DNA of 33,061 nucleotides, from NCBI GenBank assembly GCA_016795375.1, contig JAEUHJ010000234.1, forward strand, positions 1 through 33,061, given 5' to 3'. The first letter of the stretch is position 1. Each line of letters opens with the position of its first letter. This DNA is from Verrucomicrobiaceae bacterium (lineage in GTDB: Bacteria > Verrucomicrobiota > Verrucomicrobiia > Verrucomicrobiales > Verrucomicrobiaceae). The notes under the pieces are model-generated. The model saw only the letters and a program-made list of their open reading frames with translations. It ran no database searches and was not told the origin of the DNA. This document shows, piece after piece, positions 24,130-32,071 of the stretch. The position numbers and the translations under genes were made by a program.

Positions 24130-24587
24130 GGTGTGGGAGATTTGTAGCGTGCGTACCTCTCGCGCTGCTCCGGCGTGAGATTTGCGGGATCAAAGCGTGG
24201 ATCGGGGACGTGGTTGATGCGGCTGAAAATCACGTTCGCCATGTCGGCGGCGCAGTTTTTGATGTGCTCGGCATTCTCGCCCTCGAAGAGATCATCCACC
24301 GTGGCGCGGAAGAGCGTGAGCCAGCGGTCGAATTTGTCCCGTCCCATGTCGGTGAGCGGCACGAGCTTCGCATGCGCGGCCAGTGGATTGCCGGTGAAGC
24401 CGCCGCTGCGGAACATCACCGTCTCCCAGAAGGCGTACATCTTTGGCAGATGGGTCTCCCAGTTCGTCTGCGCTACTTTGTCAAAGATGAAGCCGAGCAT
24501 CTCATCATCCCGCACGCGAGTGTAAAAGGAGTTCACGAGGAGTTCGATGCCGACGCGGCCTGTGAGGTCAGGTTTGGGTTCAGGCAT
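24126..24587 (-). CDS. Group III truncated hemoglobin
   Basis: The 153-residue protein has the 2-over-2 globin pattern of group III truncated hemoglobins: [53 protein letters not shown], with the proximal histidine in LAAHAKL, then [16 protein letters not shown] and MANVIFSRI. The C-terminal tail of about 25 residues is charged. Its 3' end overlaps the nirK start by 4 bp, so it is translated together with nirK. NO detoxification or sensing near the site of NO production is the likely role, from the context and what is known of related globins. No signal peptide, so it is cytosolic. It is the first gene of the leftward operon. Confidence 0.93.
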   Translation of the reverse strand: MPEPKPDLTGRVGIELLVNSFYTRVRDDEMLGFIFDKVAQTNWETHLPKMYAFWETVMFRSGGFTGNPLAAHAKLVPLTDMGRDKFDRWLTLFRATVDDLFEGENAEHIKNCAADMANVIFSRINHVPDPRFDPANLTPEQRERYARYKSPTP

Positions 24588-24798
24588 GATGGATGGAGTA
24601 TGGAATGCAGCAGTTTAAGCGGGTCATCTCGGCGGATAGTGGTTTTGAGTTGGCGGTTTTTGCGGAGGCCAGCCTGATCGCCGCCGGTCGAAGATGCAAC
24701 ATAATCTCCATGCTTGGCAAGATCGGTGGAGCGGGGGAGGGACTGCCCCTGCATACATGACCGCGTCAGTGAAAACCATCACCCATCCCCGACAAGTC
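24588..24798. promoter_or_regulatory. Divergent control region between nirK and nos operons
   Basis: This 211-bp gap separates the leftward hemoglobin-nirK operon from the rightward nosC-nosZ operon and must hold both promoters. I saw no TTGAT-N4-ATCAA-type FNR/DNR site and no strong sigma-70 pair. CATAAT at about 24699-24704 could be a weak -10. An 11-bp match (24690-24700, GAAGATGCAAC) to the start of the 32-bp dispersed repeat is probably chance. Confidence 0.4.
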
Positions 24799-25266
24799 AT
24801 GAAAACATCCCTCAAGTTTCTCCCTCTCATCGCAACTCTGCTGCTGGCCGGCTGTGGAAGCAAAGAAGAAGCGGAGGCAGAGGCCGAGCAGGCGCCCACG
24901 CCGGGAGAGATCGTCGCCAGCCAGCCGGTGCCGCACGGGCCTGAGATCAAAAGCGTGGAGATCACCAATCCGCTGAAACAGGACTGGGTGGCCGCTGGAA
25001 AAACCACTTATGACGGCAAGTGCATGCCCTGTCACAAGCTGGACACGACAAAGCTCGTGGGACCTGGCTGGAAGGACGTGACGAAGCGCCGCACGCCGGT
25101 GTGGATTCTGAACATGATCTGCAACACGGACATGATGCTCTCCACGGATGCCGAAGCGCAGAAGCAGCTCGAACTCTGCCTCGTGCGCATGCCGAACCAG
25201 AACGTCACCGTCGAGGACGCGCGCAAGGTGCTGGAGTTCATGCGCAGCAACGACGGCGAGAAGTAA
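24799..25266 (+). CDS. nosC: NosC-like c-type cytochrome lipoprotein
   Basis: The ATG at 24799 starts a lipoprotein signal (MKTSLKFLPLIATLLLAGC, Cys19) and gives 155 residues. The longer frame upstream has no signal character. One heme site, CMPCH (C75-H79), is followed by KLVGPGWKDVTKRRTPVWILNMICNTDMM and the probable axial methionine in CLVRMPNQNVTVEDARKVLEFMR. This is the pattern of the monoheme NosC cytochromes that precede nosZ in Bacteroidetes and other clade II clusters. It probably donates electrons to NosZ in the periplasm. The gene is 37 bp upstream of nosZ. Confidence 0.9.
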   Translation: MKTSLKFLPLIATLLLAGCGSKEEAEAEAEQAPTPGEIVASQPVPHGPEIKSVEITNPLKQDWVAAGKTTYDGKCMPCHKLDTTKLVGPGWKDVTKRRTPVWILNMICNTDMMLSTDAEAQKQLELCLVRMPNQNVTVEDARKVLEFMRSNDGEK

Positions 25267-25303
25267 CAGCGGTCATTTCACCCATCACATTCCAAACACC
25301 CAT

Positions 25304-27421
25304 ATGAAAACCAGAGGCTCATTTGTCCATTCAGTCGTGCTCTGCGCCGCCTTCGGCGCGAGCATGACCTTCACCGGCTGCAAACCGAAGAATCTCGTCG
25401 CCACCGCCCAGACCGGAGGTGCGGCGGAAAAAGTCTATGTCGCGCCGGGCAAGCACGATGAGTTTTACAGCATCGTCTCCGGTGGATTCAGCGGCAACGT
25501 GAGCGTGTACGGACTGCCCTCGGGCCGTCTGCTGCGCCAGATCCCGGTGTTCTCGCAGTTCCCTGAGTGCGGCTGGGGCTACAGCGAGGAGACGAAGCCG
25601 ATGCTGAACACCTCCCACGGCATGCTGCCGTGGGATGACAGCCACCACATCTCGCTCTCGATGACGAAGGGCGAGCAGGACGGACGCTGGGCCTTCATCA
25701 ACTCGAACAACACGACGCGCATCGCCCGCATCAGCCTGAAGACCTTCCGCACGGAGGAGATCATCGAGCTGCCGAACAGCGCGGGGAATCACTCCTCACC
25801 CTTCATCACCCAGGACACGGAGTATGTGGTGGGAAGCACGCGCTTCGCGGTGCCGCTCTCTTATGAGGGGGCGAATCCCGACGTGCCGATCGACAGCTTC
25901 AAGGAGAACTTCAAATCCACCATCAGCTTTGTGAAGGTGGCGCCTGACACCGGCCGCTTGAACCTGGCTTTCCAGGTGTTGATGCCGGGCATGGATTTTG
26001 ACCTCGCCCGCGCCGGAAAGGGCAAATCCCACGGCTGGTTCTTCTTCTCCTGCTACAACAGCGAGCAGGCCCACACGCTGCTGGAGGTGAACGCCTCCCA
26101 GAAGGACAAGGACTACATCACCTGCGTGAACTGGAAGAAGTGCGAGGAATACGTCGCAGCCGGCAAAGGCAAGAAGGTGAAGTCCAAATACGCGCACAAT
26201 GTGTATGACGACCACACGCACACCGGCACCTCGACGATGCTCGAGGATGTGACGATGCTGGATCCGAAGGAGCTGAAGGACATCGTCTATCTCATGCCCT
26301 GCCCGAAATCCCCGCACGGCTGCGACACCGATCCGACGGGCAACTACATCGTCGGCAGCGGCAAGCTGGCCGCGGTGATCCCGGTCTTCTCCTTTGACAA
26401 GGTGCAGGCTGCGATCGCCGGCAAAAAATACGACGGTGACTTCCATGGCATCCCGGTGCTGAAGTATGAGGAAGTACTGCACGGCGAGGTGAAGAAGCCT
26501 GGCCTCGGCCCCTTGCACACCGAGTTCGATGACAAAGGCTTCGCCTACACCTCGATGTTCGTCTCCTCGGAGATCGTGAAGTGGGATCCGAAGACGCTGC
26601 AGGTCGTGGACCGCATCCCCACCTATTACTCCGTGGGCCATCTCAGCGTGCCCGGCGGCTCCACGATGAAGCCGCACGGCAAATATGTCGTCGCCTACAA
26701 CAAGATCACGAAGGACCGCTACCTGCCCACAGGGCCGGAGTTGACCCAGTCCGCCCAGCTCATCGACATCAGCGGTGAGAAGATGAAGCTGCTGCTGGAT
26801 TTCCCCACCGTGGGCGAGCCGCACTACGCGGACGCCATTCCTGCCAGCCTCGTGGCCCCGAACTCGCTCAAGTTCTATCCCATTGAGGAAAACAAGCATC
26901 CGCACGCCACCAAGAGCGAGAACGACTCCCGCGTCGTGCGTGAAGGAACGAAGGTGCATGTCTATCTGACGGCGATGCGCTCGCACTTCTCACCGGACCT
27001 CATCGAAGGCATCCAGCCGGGTGACGAGGTGTATTTCCATGTCACCAATCTTGAGCAAGACTGGGACGTGCCGCACGGCTTCGTCATCAAAGGATCAAAG
27101 GCCGCCGAGCTGCTCATCATGCCTGGTGAGACGCAGACGCTGAAATGGGTGGCTGACCGCGTGGGAGTGATTCCCTTCTACTGCACGGACTTCTGCTCCG
27201 CGCTGCACCAGGAAATGCAGGGCTATCTGCGTGTCTCACCGCCGGAGGCCAAGGTGCCGCTGAAATGGGGCCTGGGTGACAAGATCACCACCGCAAAAGC
27301 CGCCGCACCAGCTCCTGCCCCGGCTCCGACACCTGCGCCAGCGGCTCCCGCTCCTGCTCCGACACCTGCGCCAGCAGCGCCCGTTCCTGCCCCCGCCCCG
27401 GCGAAACCCGGTGTGCCATAA
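25304..27421 (+). CDS. nosZ: Nitrous oxide reductase, clade II
   Basis: The ATG at 25304 gives 705 residues. The enzyme reduces N2O to N2. The N-terminus is a Sec signal with lipobox-like FTGC (Cys26) and not the twin-arginine signal of clade I, which marks clade II. The propeller domain carries CuZ-site histidines in DDSHHISLS, DDHTHTG, HGCDTDPTG, PLHTEFDD, PHGKYVVAYNK and SVGHLSVPG. The C-terminal cupredoxin domain has the CuA site in FYCTDFCSALHQEM, after WDVPHGFVI. The protein ends in an unusual Ala/Pro-rich tail of about 42 residues encoded by short DNA repeats. It is the second gene of the nos operon. Confidence 0.98.
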   Translation: MKTRGSFVHSVVLCAAFGASMTFTGCKPKNLVATAQTGGAAEKVYVAPGKHDEFYSIVSGGFSGNVSVYGLPSGRLLRQIPVFSQFPECGWGYSEETKPMLNTSHGMLPWDDSHHISLSMTKGEQDGRWAFINSNNTTRIARISLKTFRTEEIIELPNSAGNHSSPFITQDTEYVVGSTRFAVPLSYEGANPDVPIDSFKENFKSTISFVKVAPDTGRLNLAFQVLMPGMDFDLARAGKGKSHGWFFFSCYNSEQAHTLLEVNASQKDKDYITCVNWKKCEEYVAAGKGKKVKSKYAHNVYDDHTHTGTSTMLEDVTMLDPKELKDIVYLMPCPKSPHGCDTDPTGNYIVGSGKLAAVIPVFSFDKVQAAIAGKKYDGDFHGIPVLKYEEVLHGEVKKPGLGPLHTEFDDKGFAYTSMFVSSEIVKWDPKTLQVVDRIPTYYSVGHLSVPGGSTMKPHGKYVVAYNKITKDRYLPTGPELTQSAQLIDISGEKMKLLLDFPTVGEPHYADAIPASLVAPNSLKFYPIEENKHPHATKSENDSRVVREGTKVHVYLTAMRSHFSPDLIEGIQPGDEVYFHVTNLEQDWDVPHGFVIKGSKAAELLIMPGETQTLKWVADRVGVIPFYCTDFCSALHQEMQGYLRVSPPEAKVPLKWGLGDKITTAKAAAPAPAPAPTPAPAAPAPAPTPAPAAPVPAPAPAKPGVP
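27323..27375. repeat. Tandem repeat encoding the NosZ Ala/Pro tail
   Basis: The 20-bp sequence GCTCCGACACCTGCGCCAGC occurs at 27323-27342 and again at 27356-27375, a 33-bp period that encodes an 11-residue unit (APAPAPTPAPA). A third, diverged unit follows. It makes a low-complexity tail on NosZ. Confidence 0.8.
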
Positions 27422-27454
27422 ATCAAATCGCAGGGCAGACTTCCGGCAGCATCT

Positions 27455-27478
27455 CCCTCCGTCCTCGCTGGCGGAGGG
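27455..27478. promoter_or_regulatory. Hairpin between nosZ and the nosL fusion gene
   Basis: CCCTCCG (27455-27461) and CGGAGGG (27472-27478) form a perfect 7-bp stem with a 10-nt loop in the 84-bp gap after nosZ. No T-tract follows, so it is more likely an mRNA-stabilising or partial-attenuation structure than a full terminator. Confidence 0.45.
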
Positions 27479-27505
27479 CGCGGGGAGTCCACATCTCGAA
27501 CCATC

Positions 27506-28546
27506 ATGAACCGTCTTCATCCCATCTCGCGCCTTTTGCATTTCATCGCCGTCTTGTCCATGGTGAGCGCTTTCTTCACGCCGTTGTGGCAGATCCAGCT
27601 TTGGGCGCCCCAGTATCCCGAGGGGCTGAACATGAAGATATGGATCGACCATCTCTCAGGAGCCTTCGACATCATCAACGGACTCAACCACTACATCGGC
27701 ATGGCCATGATCCGGGAGGAGATGTTTCCGGAGTTCGGTTTCATGATTTATGTGATGGGCGGGCTGATCGCGCTCGGATTGCTTTCCGCCTTCATGGGCA
27801 CCCGGCGCTGGCTGTGGATCTATGTCATCACCCTGTGTCTCGGGGCCCTGGCCGGTCTGGCGGATTTTTACCGCTGGAGCTATGAGTACGGGCATAACCT
27901 CGACCCGCACGCCGCCATCCAGGTGCCCGGCATGTCCTACCAGCCGCCGATCATCGGCTACAAGGCATTGCTCAATTTTGTGGCCTACTCCGGGCCGGAC
28001 ATCGGCGGCGGCATCATGATCGTCTCCGGCGTGTTCTCTGGCATTCTTCTGGGCTGGGAGCAGTTCTTGCGCGGGCGCCGGAAGAGTCCGGTGAAAAGCA
28101 GCGGTGTGATCCATGCCGCCGCCATCGTCGTCACGCTGTTCGTGACAATCATGATCACCAGTTGCGAGCGCGGACCAGAAGCCATGCGCTATGGCAAGGA
28201 CGAGTGCGAAAGCTGCCGCATGACCATCAGCGACCAGCGTTTCGGCTGCCAGATCGTCACCAAGAAGGGACGTGTGTTCAAATTCGACGACCTCTGTTGC
28301 ATGCATGACTTCGTCAAAGACGGCGCGCTCATCGAAGGCGACATCCACGAGCGCTATGTGGGAGACTTCAACCGCCCGAACGCCTTCATTCCTGTGCAGA
28401 GCGCCTTTTTCCTGAGAGGAGCCGTCAAAAGCCCGATGGCCAGCAACACTCCCGCCTTTGCCACCGAGGCCGAGCGCGATGCCGTGAAGGCCAGCGCGGG
28501 CGAGGGTGCCGCAGCCTCCTGGCCGCAGGTCGTGATGGAGCCTTGA
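27506..28546 (+). CDS. nosL: Membrane protein fused to NosL copper chaperone
   Basis: The 346-residue protein joins two parts. Residues 1-200 hold about five membrane helices and the patterns WAPQYPEGLNMKIWI, DIINGLNHYIGM, FYRWSYEYGHNLDPHAAI and VPGMSYQPPIIG, which I recall from a separate membrane protein in Bacteroidetes nos clusters. From about residue 203 comes a NosL domain. Its hydrophobic lead ends in TSC220, which looks like a former lipoprotein signal, followed by ECESCRM (C234, C237, M239) for copper binding and KFDDLCCMHDF. NosL delivers copper for the NosZ CuZ site. The N-terminal role is unknown. It lies 9 bp before nosD. Confidence 0.9.
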   Translation: MNRLHPISRLLHFIAVLSMVSAFFTPLWQIQLWAPQYPEGLNMKIWIDHLSGAFDIINGLNHYIGMAMIREEMFPEFGFMIYVMGGLIALGLLSAFMGTRRWLWIYVITLCLGALAGLADFYRWSYEYGHNLDPHAAIQVPGMSYQPPIIGYKALLNFVAYSGPDIGGGIMIVSGVFSGILLGWEQFLRGRRKSPVKSSGVIHAAAIVVTLFVTIMITSCERGPEAMRYGKDECESCRMTISDQRFGCQIVTKKGRVFKFDDLCCMHDFVKDGALIEGDIHERYVGDFNRPNAFIPVQSAFFLRGAVKSPMASNTPAFATEAERDAVKASAGEGAAASWPQVVMEP

Positions 28547-28555
28547 TCCAGAGTC

Positions 28556-29836
28556 ATGAAACGTCGCCTCGCTGCTCTCAGCCTGCTGCTGGCTCCACTG
28601 GCGGCAGGCGCGGCGGTTCTTGAAGCAGGAGCGGGCGGCGCCCATCCCACCCTCCGCGGCGCCATCGCCGCCGCGAAGCCGGGAGACACCGTGCGTGTCA
28701 GAAGCGGCACCTACCGCGAGGGGCAGATCAGCGTGGACAAGCCGCTCGTGCTCGAAGGCGTGGGCCGCCCGGTGCTCGATGGCGAATTCAAGCATCCCAT
28801 CCTCCGTGTGGCCGCCAATGGTGTCACGGTGCGCGGCTTCCGCATCATCAATGGCGGTCGTTCCAGCACGCAGGAGCTTGCCGGGGTCTTCGTGGACCAG
28901 GCGCGTGATTTTGTGATCGAGCACAATGAGCTGCGGGACTGCGATTACAGCATCTATCTCTCCAAGTCCGGTCCCGGCATCGTGAGTGAAAACATCCTGC
29001 ACGGCCTCTCCGACCTCGAAATCAACAGCGGCAACGGCATCCACCTATGGAGCTGCAAGGGCGTCCGCGTCCGGGGAAACCGCGTCACCGGCCATCGCGA
29101 CGGCATCTACCTCGAGCACGCGTCCGCGTCCGCGATGGAGGAGAACAGCGTCGAGAACAACATGCGCTACGGCCTGCATTTCATGTTCTCCAATGACAGC
29201 CTCTACCGTGCGAACCGCTTCACCCGCAACGGCGCTGGCGTGGCCGTCATGTACTCCCGCGCCGTCATCATGCGTGACAATGTGTTTGATCAAAACTGGG
29301 GCAGCTCGTCCTACGGGCTGCTCATCAAGGACGTGACAGACAGCGAGGTCACGGGCAACCTGTTTGACCGGAACTCCACCGGCCTCTACTCCCAAGGCGC
29401 CACCCGCGTGCGCTACGAGGGCAATCACTTCCGTGAAAACGGCTGGGCGCTGCGCATCATGTCCAACGGCAGCAGCAACCGCTTCACCGCGAACACCTTC
29501 ACACGCAACTCCTTCGACGTGGGCACGAACGGCGACCTCGCCGACCATGAGTTCGCCCGCAACTACTGGGACCGCTACGAAGGCTACGACCTGCGTCACG
29601 ACGGCACCGGCGACGTTCCTTTCCGCCCGGTGAGTCTCTTCGCCATCCTCACCGAGCGCGTGCCTGCGTCCCTCTTTCTCATGCACAGCTTCATGGTGCG
29701 GCTGCTCGACCGCGCGGAGAAGGCATTCCCCTCCGTCACCCCCGACAGCGTCATCGACAGCACACCCGCCATGCGGCCGCATCCGCCGCCCACCGCCCTG
29801 ATTCCCGCCTCACAACCAACCCAACACCAACCATGA
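28556..29836 (+). CDS. nosD: NosD, periplasmic maturation protein for nitrous oxide reductase
   Basis: The 426-residue protein has a signal peptide (MKRRLAALSLLLAPLAAGAA) and a right-handed beta-helix made of pectate-lyase-like (CASH/PbH1) repeats. GIYLEHASASAMEENSVENNMRYGLHFMFSND, GVAVMYSRAVIMRDNVFDQNWG and RNYWDRYEGYDLRHDG are typical NosD stretches. NosD works with the NosFY transporter in assembling the copper-sulfur CuZ centre. The C-terminus is a Pro/Thr-rich tail of about 30 residues. Its stop codon overlaps the start of the fasciclin gene (ATGA). Confidence 0.96.
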   Translation: MKRRLAALSLLLAPLAAGAAVLEAGAGGAHPTLRGAIAAAKPGDTVRVRSGTYREGQISVDKPLVLEGVGRPVLDGEFKHPILRVAANGVTVRGFRIINGGRSSTQELAGVFVDQARDFVIEHNELRDCDYSIYLSKSGPGIVSENILHGLSDLEINSGNGIHLWSCKGVRVRGNRVTGHRDGIYLEHASASAMEENSVENNMRYGLHFMFSNDSLYRANRFTRNGAGVAVMYSRAVIMRDNVFDQNWGSSSYGLLIKDVTDSEVTGNLFDRNSTGLYSQGATRVRYEGNHFRENGWALRIMSNGSSNRFTANTFTRNSFDVGTNGDLADHEFARNYWDRYEGYDLRHDGTGDVPFRPVSLFAILTERVPASLFLMHSFMVRLLDRAEKAFPSVTPDSVIDSTPAMRPHPPPTALIPASQPTQHQP

Positions 29837-30396
29837 AAACACATCGCCTCATCATCACCGCCTCGCTTGCGTTGTTGCTCGCCGCGTGCGGAGACTCCAG
29901 CGACACGGCGCCTGCGGCCTCCAGCGCGGGTTCCGAAGCCCCCGCCGCAGGCCAGTCCGCCGTGCAGGACAAGGACTCGAAGCCCGACATCCCGCGCATC
30001 GCCTCCGGTAGCAAGGATCACACCACGCTCGTGGCCGCCTTGAAGGCCGCCGAGTATCTCGATGTCGTCTCCAATGCCGGCCCGTTCACCGTTTTCGCGC
30101 CGACGAACGCCGCCTTCGACAAGCTGCCGCCCGGCACCGTCGAGACGCTCGTGAAACCGGAGAACAAGGACAAGCTGCGTGACATCCTCGAATACCATGT
30201 GGCCGTCAGCAGCTTCAAACCGGAGATGCTGCGTGATGGCATGAGCCTCGGCATGGCCAACGGCGGCAATGTGAAAATCGCGAACAAGGACGGCAAAATC
30301 ACGCTCAACGGCAATTCCACCGTCATCGCCACCATTCCCGCCTCCAACGGCATCATTCACGTTGTTGACGGCGTGCTGCTGCCGCCTTCCAACTGA
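29833..30396 (+). CDS. Fasciclin-domain lipoprotein inside the nos operon
   Basis: The 187-residue protein has a lipoprotein signal (LALLLAACGD, Cys19), an Ala/Ser-rich linker of about 35 residues, and one FAS1 domain (about 57-185). The domain shows HTTLVAALKAAEYLDVVSNAGPFTVFAPTNAAFDKLP, LRDILEYHVAV and the closing NGIIHVVDGVLLPP. FAS1 domains mediate protein or surface interactions and no enzyme activity is known for them. It overlaps nosD by 4 bp and precedes nosF by 53 bp, so it is part of the operon. Its placement suggests a role in the periplasmic maturation or anchoring of Nos proteins, which is inference. Confidence 0.93.
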   Translation: MKTHRLIITASLALLLAACGDSSDTAPAASSAGSEAPAAGQSAVQDKDSKPDIPRIASGSKDHTTLVAALKAAEYLDVVSNAGPFTVFAPTNAAFDKLPPGTVETLVKPENKDKLRDILEYHVAVSSFKPEMLRDGMSLGMANGGNVKIANKDGKITLNGNSTVIATIPASNGIIHVVDGVLLPPSN

Positions 30397-30403
30397 GCAG
30401 CAC

Positions 30404-30432
30404 GGTAACGGGGCAGGAATGCCCCGCGTACC
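30404..30432. promoter_or_regulatory. Hairpin between the fasciclin gene and nosF
   Basis: GGTA-a-CGGGGC at 30404-30414 pairs with GCCCCG-cg-TACC at 30421-30432 around a 6-nt loop (AGGAAT). The 53-bp gap is otherwise featureless. No T-tract follows, so it is not a standard terminator. It could tune nosFY expression or protect mRNA. It might also be a genome-wide repetitive palindrome. Confidence 0.45.
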
Positions 30433-30449
30433 AGACGAATCAAACGCGC

Positions 30450-31181
30450 ATGATCATCGCCAGCGGCATCACCAAGACTTTCGGGCGCCTCCGCGTGCTC
30501 GACGACTTCGGCGTGACCATGGGCGGTGGTCATGCTTTTTCACTGATCGGCCCGAACGGCTCCGGGAAGACCACCTTCATCAAATGCCTGCTCGGCACGG
30601 TCATTCCCGACAGCGGCAGCGTCACGCTCGATGGCGTCGATCTGCTGCGCTCGCCGGAATTGCGCTCGCGCATCGGCTACATGCCGCAGATCGGACGTTA
30701 TCCGGACAACATGCGCGTCGCCCAGCTATTTGACATGCTCGCGGAGCTGCGCCCGTCGTCGCAAAAACGTGACGAGGAGCTCATGGACGCTTTTGAGATG
30801 CGCCGCATCGCCGACAAGCCGATGCGCACGCTCTCCGGTGGCACCCGCCAGCGTGTCAGCGCCTGCGCCGCGTTCTTTTTCGATCCGCAGATCATCGTGC
30901 TCGACGAACCCACCGCCGGACTCGACCCCGTCTCCGTCGAAATCTTGAAGGAGAAGGTCAACGCCGAGCGCCGGCGCGGAAAACTCGTGCTGCTCACCTC
31001 CCACATCCTCAGTGATCTCGAGGACATGACCACGGACGTCATCTTCCTCATCGAGGGCCGCCTTCGTTTCTGTCGTCCGATCACCGAGTTGCGCGAGGAA
31101 AGCGGCGGTGAGCGTCTCGGCCGGCTCATGGCCCGCCTGATGCGCGAGGCGCAAAACGCCACACCCATGCCGCCCTCATGA
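30450..31181 (+). CDS. nosF: NosF, ABC transporter ATPase for Nos maturation
   Basis: The 243-residue ATPase has Walker A GPNGSGKT (residues 34-41), Q-loop YMPQIG, signature LSGGTRQR, Walker B IIVLDEPTAGLDP and H-loop LTSHIL. YPDNMRVAQLFDMLAELR after the Q-loop is a NosF-like feature. With NosY it forms the transporter that, together with NosD, is needed for CuZ assembly. Its 3' end overlaps nosY by 4 bp (ATGA). I see no Shine-Dalgarno sequence. An earlier frame starting near 30420 is out of frame and not coding. Confidence 0.95.
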   Translation: MIIASGITKTFGRLRVLDDFGVTMGGGHAFSLIGPNGSGKTTFIKCLLGTVIPDSGSVTLDGVDLLRSPELRSRIGYMPQIGRYPDNMRVAQLFDMLAELRPSSQKRDEELMDAFEMRRIADKPMRTLSGGTRQRVSACAAFFFDPQIIVLDEPTAGLDPVSVEILKEKVNAERRRGKLVLLTSHILSDLEDMTTDVIFLIEGRLRFCRPITELREESGGERLGRLMARLMREAQNATPMPPS

Positions 31182-31948
31182 TTCTCAAGATCGTCAAACA
31201 CGTCCTGCTCGACATTTTGCGCAGCCGCATCGTGCTGGCCTACACCGTCTTTCTCGCCGCGGCCAGCATCGGGCTGTTCAACATGGACGCGGACACGGGC
31301 AAGAGCCTCGCCAGCATCCTGAGCATGGTGCTGATGCTCGTGCCGCTCACCAGCCTCATCTTCGCCACCATCCACTACTACAACTCCTACGAGTTCATCG
31401 AGCTGCTCTCCACCCAGCCGCTGCGCCGGGGAACCATCCTGCTCGGCGAATATCTCGGCGTCAGCCTCGCGCTCGGCCTGGCGTTGCTCGCCGGCGTCGG
31501 CTTGCCCGTGGCGGCGTATGACAGCAGCCTCACCGGCGGCTGCATCCTGCTCGCCGGGCTTCTCCTGACCTTCTCCTTCACCGCGCTGGCCTTCCTCGGC
31601 GCGGTGTGCAGCCGGGACAAGGCGCGTGGCATGGGCATGGCCATGCTCCAGTGGTTTTTTTTCGCGTTGCTCTACGACGGTCTGCTGCTGCTCGTGCTCT
31701 TCACCTTCCAGGACTATCCGTTGGAAAAGGCCGTCATCGCCCTTGTCGCCCTGAACCCCATCGACCTGGCCCGCACCTTCGTGATGCTCCAGATGGATGT
31801 CTCCGCGCTCATGGGCATGACGGGTGCCGTGATGCAGGAATTCCTCGGCTCCCGTCTTGGCATGACCTTCACCCTCGGCGTGCTCACGCTCTGGATCGCC
31901 GCCCCGCTGGGGCTGGCGCTGCGTGTGTTTCGGAAGAAGGATTTGTGA
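31178..31948 (+). CDS. nosY: NosY, ABC transporter permease for Nos maturation
   Basis: The 256-residue integral membrane protein has about six hydrophobic helices. It begins MILKIVKHVLLDILRSRIVLAYTVFLAAAS and contains the NosY patterns MLVPLTSLIFATIHYYNSYEFIELLSTQPLRR and NPIDLARTFVMLQMD. It is the membrane partner of NosF. It is the last gene of the nos operon. The hairpin at 32008-32031 may end this transcript as well as ilvC. Confidence 0.95.
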   Translation: MILKIVKHVLLDILRSRIVLAYTVFLAAASIGLFNMDADTGKSLASILSMVLMLVPLTSLIFATIHYYNSYEFIELLSTQPLRRGTILLGEYLGVSLALGLALLAGVGLPVAAYDSSLTGGCILLAGLLLTFSFTALAFLGAVCSRDKARGMGMAMLQWFFFALLYDGLLLLVLFTFQDYPLEKAVIALVALNPIDLARTFVMLQMDVSALMGMTGAVMQEFLGSRLGMTFTLGVLTLWIAAPLGLALRVFRKKDL

Positions 31949-32001
31949 CCTTGGCGACGGCTGTTTGCGTGGGGCGGAGATTCCCAGGCGTGACGGCGGA
32001 C

Positions 32002-32031
32002 AAAAAAGCGCGGACCGTCTCCGGTCCGCGC
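32002..32031 (-). terminator. Intrinsic terminator of ilvC
   Basis: On the minus strand a perfect 10-bp stem (GCGCGGACCG paired with CGGTCCGCGC, 32008-32031, 4-nt loop) is followed at once by six T residues (32002-32007). It lies 40 bp after the ilvC stop. In the plus direction the hairpin has no T-tract but could still help end the nos transcript. Confidence 0.9.
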
Positions 32032-32071
32032 TCTGCATTGAATTTTCTGACTCCTTGACGGCACCAGTCAA

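Noticed and set aside
24690..24700. Possible third copy of the dispersed repeat (GAAGATGCAAC)
   Set aside because: Only 11 bp match and the rest of the unit is absent, so chance is enough.
24588..24798. FNR/DNR-type binding site between nirK and nosC
   Set aside because: I looked for TTGAT-N4-ATCAA and TTGAC-N4-GTCAA and found no acceptable half-site pair.
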